DNA from: Imperialibacter sp040222385 | GTDB lineage: Bacteria; Bacteroidota; Bacteroidia; Cytophagales; Cyclobacteriaceae | DNA length: 64,000 nucleotides | Reading direction: 5' to 3' | Assembly: GCF_040222385.1 (NCBI RefSeq) | Contig: NZ_JAVKDF010000027.1 | Location: 186,001 to 250,000 of the forward strand | In this document: one piece after another, positions 59,552 through 64,000 of the stretch | Position numbering within the stretch: position 1 is the first letter of the stretch | How the letters are laid out: the number at the start of each line of letters is the position of its first letter | Notes under the pieces: model-generated | Databases searched by the model: none | The model's input: the letters and a program-made list of their open reading frames with translations, nothing else | What the model was told of the DNA's origin: nothing | Made by a program: the position numbers and the translations under genes

Positions 59552-61417
59552 TTACCTCCCCATGTATACCATTAGTATTGAGATATCTGCTGGGTTAACG
59601 CCGCTTATTCTGGAAGCCTGCCCCAACGTGTGTGGTTTGATTTTTAGTAGTTTTTCACGTGCCTCCGAAGAGAGGGCTGTTATTTTGTAGTAGTCAAAGA
59701 GTGGATCTATCCTGTGGTTTTCCAGTAAGTGAACTTTATCGGCTAGCTCTTTCTCTTTCACAATGTAGGTTTCGTATTTGATTTCTATCTCGCTCTGCTC
59801 TATGGCTTCTTTTGTATATGGCTTTAACGCAGCGGCGGTTTTGCTATGCAATGTGAGCAGTTCAGAAAGGTTAATTTGTGGCCGCTTTAAAAGTGTGTAG
59901 GCGGATGTTTTTTCCTTTATCGTAGCGGTATCTATCGTTGTGAGCTCTTCGTTTATTTCTTCTGGGGTATATTTGAGTTGTTTCAGAACTGCGTGTATTT
60001 GATTGCTCTGAGCAATTTTGTCTTTCGTTGCCGTTAGGCGTTGGTCGGAGGCTAAACCAATAGCATGGCCTTTCTCGGTTAGTCTTATGTCTGCGTTGTC
60101 TTGTCTCAGAAGTATTCGAAACTCCGCACGTGAGGTAAACATTCTGTATGGTTCTTCTGTGCCTTTGTTAATTAGGTCGTCAATGAGTACACCAATATAT
60201 GCTTCAGACCTGGTGAGTATCAGAGCATGTTTCTCGTTGTTTTTGAGGTGGGCGTTAATACCCGCCATAAGCCCCTGCGATGCCGCCTCTTCGTAGCCAG
60301 TGGTGCCGTTGATTTGTCCTGCAAAGTACAGATGCTGGATGAGCTTTGTTTCTAGGGTAAGATTGAGTTGTGTAGGTGGAAAGTAGTCGTATTCGATGGC
60401 ATAGCCAGGCCTGAACATTCTGGCGTTCTCAAAGCCGGGTATTTTCCTTAGTGCTGTTATTTGAACGTCTTCTGGTAGCGAGGTGGAAAAGCCATTGACA
60501 TATACCTCAACGGTGTCCCATCCTTCGGGCTCAACAAATATCTGGTGGCGGTCTCGTTCTGAGAACCGATTGATTTTATCTTCTATTGAAGGGCAATAGC
60601 GTGGCCCAATACCCTTTATCCGTCCGGCGAACATGGGTGACTTCTCAAAGCCAGTCTCAAGTATACTGTGTACTTCCGGGTTGGTGTAGGTGATATAGCA
60701 GCTGGCTTGATTTGCTAAAGGAGTGGTTTCTTCGCTATACGAAAACTTGCCAGGTTCGGCATCTCCTTTTTGTTCCTCCATGGCGTCGTAGTTGAGGCTA
60801 CGGCCGTCGACCCGGGGGGGTGTGCCAGTTTTCATTCTGCCTGACTCAAAGCCGAGACTTTGCAACTGCTCAGTAATTCCTTTGGCAGCATGCTCGCCGG
60901 TACGGCCCCCACCAAACTTCTTTTCTCCAATATGGATGACGCCATTAAGAAAGGTGCCGTTCGTAAGTACCACTGCGCTTGACTCTATCTCAATTCCCAA
61001 GCTTGTTTTGACACCAACGGCTTTTCCGTCTTTGACAAGCAACCCTACTACCATTTCCTGCCAGAAGTCTACGTTTGGGTTGCGCTCCAATGTAAGCCGC
61101 CATTCTTCCGCAAACCTCATTCTGTCGCTTTGAGCTCGTGGGCTCCACATTGCGGGTCCTTTCGACTTGTTGAGCATCCTGAACTGGATCATAGTTTTGT
61201 CGGTGATAATACCCGACATGCCACCCAGGGCATCTATTTCACGCACTATTTGTCCTTTGGCTACGCCACCCATCGCAGGGTTGCAAGACATCTGAGCGAT
61301 AGTGCCCATGTTCATAGTCACAAGCAGCACTTTGGAACCCATGGTGGCTGCAGCATGTGCGGCTTCACAGCCAGCATGTCCAGCCCCTACTACTATTACA
61401 TCGTATTTAGGAAACAT
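59552..61417 (-). CDS. mnmG: tRNA uridine-5-carboxymethylaminomethyl synthesis enzyme MnmG (GidA)
   Basis: The 621-residue product has the FAD-binding N terminus VGAGHAGCEAAHAAATMG, SCNPAMGGVAKGQIVREIDALGG, the substrate loop GRTGEHAAKGI, GRIKGIGPRYCPSIEDK, and the C-terminal helical domain. With MnmE it modifies the wobble uridine of several tRNAs. Length is normal. The gene is a frequent origin neighbour. Its upstream gap holds two parS-like sites. Confidence 0.97.
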   Translation of the reverse strand: MFPKYDVIVVGAGHAGCEAAHAAATMGSKVLLVTMNMGTIAQMSCNPAMGGVAKGQIVREIDALGGMSGIITDKTMIQFRMLNKSKGPAMWSPRAQSDRMRFAEEWRLTLERNPNVDFWQEMVVGLLVKDGKAVGVKTSLGIEIESSAVVLTNGTFLNGVIHIGEKKFGGGRTGEHAAKGITEQLQSLGFESGRMKTGTPPRVDGRSLNYDAMEEQKGDAEPGKFSYSEETTPLANQASCYITYTNPEVHSILETGFEKSPMFAGRIKGIGPRYCPSIEDKINRFSERDRHQIFVEPEGWDTVEVYVNGFSTSLPEDVQITALRKIPGFENARMFRPGYAIEYDYFPPTQLNLTLETKLIQHLYFAGQINGTTGYEEAASQGLMAGINAHLKNNEKHALILTRSEAYIGVLIDDLINKGTEEPYRMFTSRAEFRILLRQDNADIRLTEKGHAIGLASDQRLTATKDKIAQSNQIHAVLKQLKYTPEEINEELTTIDTATIKEKTSAYTLLKRPQINLSELLTLHSKTAAALKPYTKEAIEQSEIEIKYETYIVKEKELADKVHLLENHRIDPLFDYYKITALSSEAREKLLKIKPHTLGQASRISGVNPADISILMVYMGR

Positions 61418-61426
61418 ATATTTTGA

Positions 61427-61442
61427 TGTTCCACGTGGAACG
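61427..61442. other. parS-like ParB binding site 1
   Basis: TGTTCCACGTGGAACG matches the general parS pattern TGTTNCACGTGNAACA with one mismatch at the last base. It lies 10 bases upstream of mnmG. Confidence 0.75.
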
Positions 61443-61484
61443 TCTAGGTATTGTTAGTGTTAGCAACAGAGTGAGAAGAAAGAA

Positions 61485-61500
61485 TGTTCCACGTGGAACA
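61485..61500. other. parS-like ParB binding site 2
   Basis: TGTTCCACGTGGAACA is a perfect 16-base palindrome and a full match to TGTTNCACGTGNAACA. It is 58 bases from site 1 and directly abuts the stop of ybeY. Paired parS sites near the origin recruit ParB for chromosome segregation. Confidence 0.85.
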
Positions 61501-61926
61501 TTATTGATCCGGGAGCAAAGATAAACAAGCATCTTCTTTTTTTCTCATAAGCTCCCTTTCTGAACTTGCCTTGTCTTTGTAACCACACAAATGAAGAATG
61601 CCATGGATCATAACTCGATGTAGTTCGTTCTCAAAAGGAAAATTTAGTCGGGCGGCGTTTTCTTTGACACGGTCAATGCTGATGAATATATCACCTTCGA
61701 TCTGTTCTTCTTCCTCTGAGTTATCAAAAGTAATGATGTCAGTAAGTGTATCGTGATTGAGATACTGCACGTTCATATTGTGCAAGTAGTCGTCGGAGCA
61801 GAATACATAGGAAACCTCTGCAAGGGTATGCTTCTCCAAGCGTATCACTTCTTTAATCCAGGAACGAACTTTGTTGGGAGAAGCTAGTTTGAAAGTTATC
61901 TCTTCACTAAAGAAGGTGATTTTCAT
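61501..61926 (-). CDS. ybeY: Endoribonuclease YbeY (rRNA maturation factor)
   Basis: The 141-residue product carries MIHGILHLCGYKD, close to the HGxLHLxGYDH zinc motif of YbeY (the final His is replaced in this reading by KD then A, so the third ligand is unusual). Also present is EGDIFISIDRVKENA. YbeY matures the 3' end of 16S rRNA and helps ribosome quality control. It starts one base after the RsbW-like gene's stop. Confidence 0.93.
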   Translation of the reverse strand: MKITFFSEEITFKLASPNKVRSWIKEVIRLEKHTLAEVSYVFCSDDYLHNMNVQYLNHDTLTDIITFDNSEEEEQIEGDIFISIDRVKENAARLNFPFENELHRVMIHGILHLCGYKDKASSERELMRKKEDACLSLLPDQ

Positions 61927-61927
61927 C

Positions 61928-62329
61928 CTAGCCCAGGTAAAAGATCAGGTCTACCTTTTTGCCGCCTTCGTGGAACTTAACTTCGTCACACAGGTTCTTC
62001 ATTAGGAAGATGCCTCTACCTCCGGGCTTCTCGAGGTTTTCTGGCGCAGTGGGATCTGGCAGGTGGTGGTAGTCGAAGCCGATCCCTTCATCCTGAACTG
62101 TGAATTGAAGGTTTTCATTGAGTAATGACAGTTGCAGCAACACATTCTTGTGAGCGTCCTTTCCGTTCCCATGTAATATGGCATTGTTTACGGCTTCGGT
62201 TACAGCAATCATGATATTGCCATAGATATCATCTTCAAGACTGAATCGTTCTTTAGCGTTGTCGATAAAACTCTCAACGATTCTAATATTCTCAGGAAGA
62301 GAAGGAATCTCGATTTTGATATTATCCAT
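61928..62329 (-). CDS. RsbW-like ATP-binding anti-sigma/regulatory protein
   Basis: The 133-residue product is a stand-alone HATPase_c_2 domain: N-box EAVNNAILHGNGK, DEGIGFDYH, and PGGRGIFLMKNLCDEV. Relatives such as RsbW and SpoIIAB are kinases that hold sigma factors or phosphorylate STAS partners. No sigma or STAS gene is adjacent, so the target is unknown. It is packed between the DUF4175 gene (11 bases) and ybeY (1 base). Confidence 0.9.
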   Translation of the reverse strand: MDNIKIEIPSLPENIRIVESFIDNAKERFSLEDDIYGNIMIAVTEAVNNAILHGNGKDAHKNVLLQLSLLNENLQFTVQDEGIGFDYHHLPDPTAPENLEKPGGRGIFLMKNLCDEVKFHEGGKKVDLIFYLG

Positions 62330-62340
62330 TTCTAAGCGGG

Positions 62341-64000
62341 TTAATTGCTGCCAATACGTTTAAAGTACTCATTTACCTCTTTTTTGTAATAAGGGTTCAA
62401 TTTAGGAGGAACAGTTTTAAGCAATTCAATTTCCTTTTCTTTTAGCTGCTTATACTCCTCAAAAGCTGCCGGTATCTTTCTTTCGAAATCTTTTGCGGCC
62501 TCTCCTTCCCTCTCCTTGCTAAGTTCTCTTTCTCTTTCAGAGTTTTCTGCTTCTAAAAGCCGAGTTACGATGTCCTCTTGCCTCTCCTGGCTAATGTTGG
62601 CCAGTCGTTTGTTAACAAGATCTCTTTCGGTTTGTTCCATCTTTTTGATAGCATCTTCCAGGCCGCCCGGCCCACCTTCTTTGTCGCCACCCATCTTCTG
62701 TTGCATGGCTTCGAGCTCTCTTCTAATCATTTCTTGCTCGGCAGCAAGTTTAGCCAATTCTTCTGATAGTTGTCTGCCTGTTTTTCCGCTTTTTTTGAGA
62801 TCGTTAATTTTCTTGCTGAGTTCACTCTGAAGCTCGCTCAGGCCCGGCATGTTTTTCTTTTGCCCTTTTTTGCCTTTCTGAGGTGAGCCCATAGCGTCAG
62901 CCATTTGCTGTTGCATTTGCTGAAGTACGTCGTCGAGCAATAAAGCGAGGTTGTTCATCGATGTCATAGAGAATTGCTGCTTGCTGATCGCCAGAGATTT
63001 GTTCCGGTCTTTAAGCGCATCCAGGCTTTGATCCATGTATTCGTTGAGAGCACTCACCTCTCTTGTTACAAAGGAGGCAATTTGAAAAACCCTGTTGGCC
63101 AGTGCAAGGAGGCTGTCCTTAACGATAATGGCATCGTCCTTTATTTTTAATTGCTCCTGAGATAATTCGAGAAACCTCGGATCACTCTGATTTACTTCTT
63201 TGAAGTTGTTCATAAGCGTTTCCTGGCTGAATGAGAGCTTAACGAGGTTGTCTACTATGTCTCTTAGATTGTCGAGGTTTTCCTCAAGCATTTCCATCTC
63301 CATGTTGCTCTGCATTTGCTGCATCTTTTCGCCCATCTGCTTCATTTGCTCAGCACTTTTCTTTTGGTTATCAGATGCCTTTTTCCTCTTCTGCTCTTCC
63401 AGGTTTGAAATAGACTCCTCCTGGTTCTTCTCCACTTCTTCTTTCTCTTCACTGAAATCCGGCATGCTTTCAGGGTTGTTGAGCTCCTGGTTGAGCTCGT
63501 TTAACTCTTCCATGTCTTTCTGGACCTCCTGAAATTCTTCCTTAATGTCCTGCTGTTCTTTGATCAAGTCTTCTTTAGAATTGTCCGCATCTTCAGTCTT
63601 CTCGCTTAATTCCTCCTGCTTCTTGCTTGTTTCTTCCAAATCCTGAACTATTTCTTCAAGCTTAAAGTCAAATTTCATCTTGTTGAAAAGCTCCAGGGCC
63701 CGTTCTAGTTCTTTTTCAAGGGTTTCTTCTTTGTTTTCTATCTGGTTCATCATTTTCTGAACCTCACCCAGCTGCGACTTTTCCTCCAGCAGTTTTTTCA
63801 GTTCGTCGTAGAGTTTTTTAGTTTCATCATCCAGCAGTTCATCCATGAGCGACTGAAGCTTCTCCATTTGATCCTTTAACTTGGGGCTGCTTTCTGAAAA
63901 ACGTTCTCTACGCTCATTCAGGTCTTTGTTTTGGTTTTTTAGCTTTTCTATGTTTTCACTCAGCTCCTCTTTTTTGTCCAGCAAGTCCTGTATCAGCTTC
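62341..64000 (-). CDS. DUF4175-family coiled-coil protein (partial, runs off right edge)
   Basis: The frame is open through base 64000, so the visible 550 or so residues are the C-terminal part. It is dominated by E/K/Q/L-rich coiled coil (about 450 residues), with a Q/M-rich segment (LQQMQQQMADAMG) and a glycine-rich GGDKEGGPGGL loop, matching the long helical C-terminal half of DUF4175 proteins. Those have N-terminal membrane helices, which would lie beyond the window. A TTG at 63984 is within the frame and not a likely start. Function is unknown. Confidence 0.8.
   Translation of the reverse strand, partial: KLIQDLLDKKEELSENIEKLKNQNKDLNERRERFSESSPKLKDQMEKLQSLMDELLDDETKKLYDELKKLLEEKSQLGEVQKMMNQIENKEETLEKELERALELFNKMKFDFKLEEIVQDLEETSKKQEELSEKTEDADNSKEDLIKEQQDIKEEFQEVQKDMEELNELNQELNNPESMPDFSEEKEEVEKNQEESISNLEEQKRKKASDNQKKSAEQMKQMGEKMQQMQSNMEMEMLEENLDNLRDIVDNLVKLSFSQETLMNNFKEVNQSDPRFLELSQEQLKIKDDAIIVKDSLLALANRVFQIASFVTREVSALNEYMDQSLDALKDRNKSLAISKQQFSMTSMNNLALLLDDVLQQMQQQMADAMGSPQKGKKGQKKNMPGLSELQSELSKKINDLKKSGKTGRQLSEELAKLAAEQEMIRRELEAMQQKMGGDKEGGPGGLEDAIKKMEQTERDLVNKRLANISQERQEDIVTRLLEAENSERERELSKEREGEAAKDFERKIPAAFEEYKQLKEKEIELLKTVPPKLNPYYKKEVNEYFKRIGSN

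Noticed and set aside
1..64000. CRISPR arrays, rRNA or tRNA genes, and insertion sequences
   Set aside because: No regularly spaced direct repeats, no cloverleaf-like sequence in the gaps and no transposase were seen; most gaps are too short to hold them.

Overview
The window looks like chromosomal DNA of a Bacteroidota bacterium, most likely of the order Cytophagales. The evidence is a PorP/SprF protein next to a type IX secretion (gliding-motility type) C-terminal domain, DUF4301 and DUF6702 proteins, M1 and S9 peptidases with lipoprotein or Sec signals, a few TAnnTTTG-type -7 promoter elements, and weak Shine-Dalgarno sequences. The genus is not resolved. Coding density is high and no rRNA, tRNA, CRISPR array or complete insertion sequence was seen.

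Layout. 1-4250: housekeeping and envelope genes (thioredoxin-like protein cut by the left edge, YjbQ, beta-helix lipoprotein, prfA, DUF3365 haem lipoprotein). 4329-7449: an accessory patch holding an AT-rich GHKL ATPase-nuclease fusion and a Fic AMP-transferase, with a broken copy of the 3' end of tag between them and the intact tag just beyond. 7461-20141: tag, an M28 peptidase, an unrecognised exported protein, two tandem M1 peptidases, HupE/DUF6702, MscS, a 2H phosphoesterase and a metzincin lipoprotein. 20205-25564: a compact leftward operon of ECF sigma factor, TonB-like protein, type IX secreted FG-GAP protein and a PorP/SprF-OmpA fusion. 25800-31109: DUF4301, a TerB-like and C2-like pair, MaoC hydratase, S9 peptidase. 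31262-32192: a HepT/MntA toxin-antitoxin pair whose antitoxin carries an XRE domain. 32328-39721: an operon of Planctomycete-type DUF1549/DUF1553 cytochrome, DUF1501, NHL-propeller and DUF2231-cytochrome proteins, interrupted by a hicBA module. 39787-45978: M20, ThuA, M14, an exported RidA-like lipoprotein and YccF.

46000-50301 is a four-gene phosphorelay operon: a PAS kinase with FixL-like haem-pocket residues, a lone receiver, a receiver-PAS-kinase, and a receiver fused to a CRP/FNR regulator. 50586-54653 is a MarR-controlled beta-oxidation operon (fadN-like and thiolase) with a palindrome at its promoter. A TPR protein follows.

56567-61500 appears to lie close to the chromosome origin. 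The intergenic region at 56567-56924 has two perfect DnaA boxes flanking a strongly AT-rich tract plus further near-consensus boxes, and two parS-type ParB sites lie just upstream of mnmG (61427-61442 and 61485-61500). The right end carries a methyltransferase, mnmG, ybeY, an RsbW-like ATPase and a DUF4175 coiled-coil protein cut by the window edge. The observations I rate most worth following up are this candidate oriC/parS region, the FixL-like relay ending in a CRP-type regulator, the ATPase-nuclease/Fic patch, and the XRE-MntA/HepT module.
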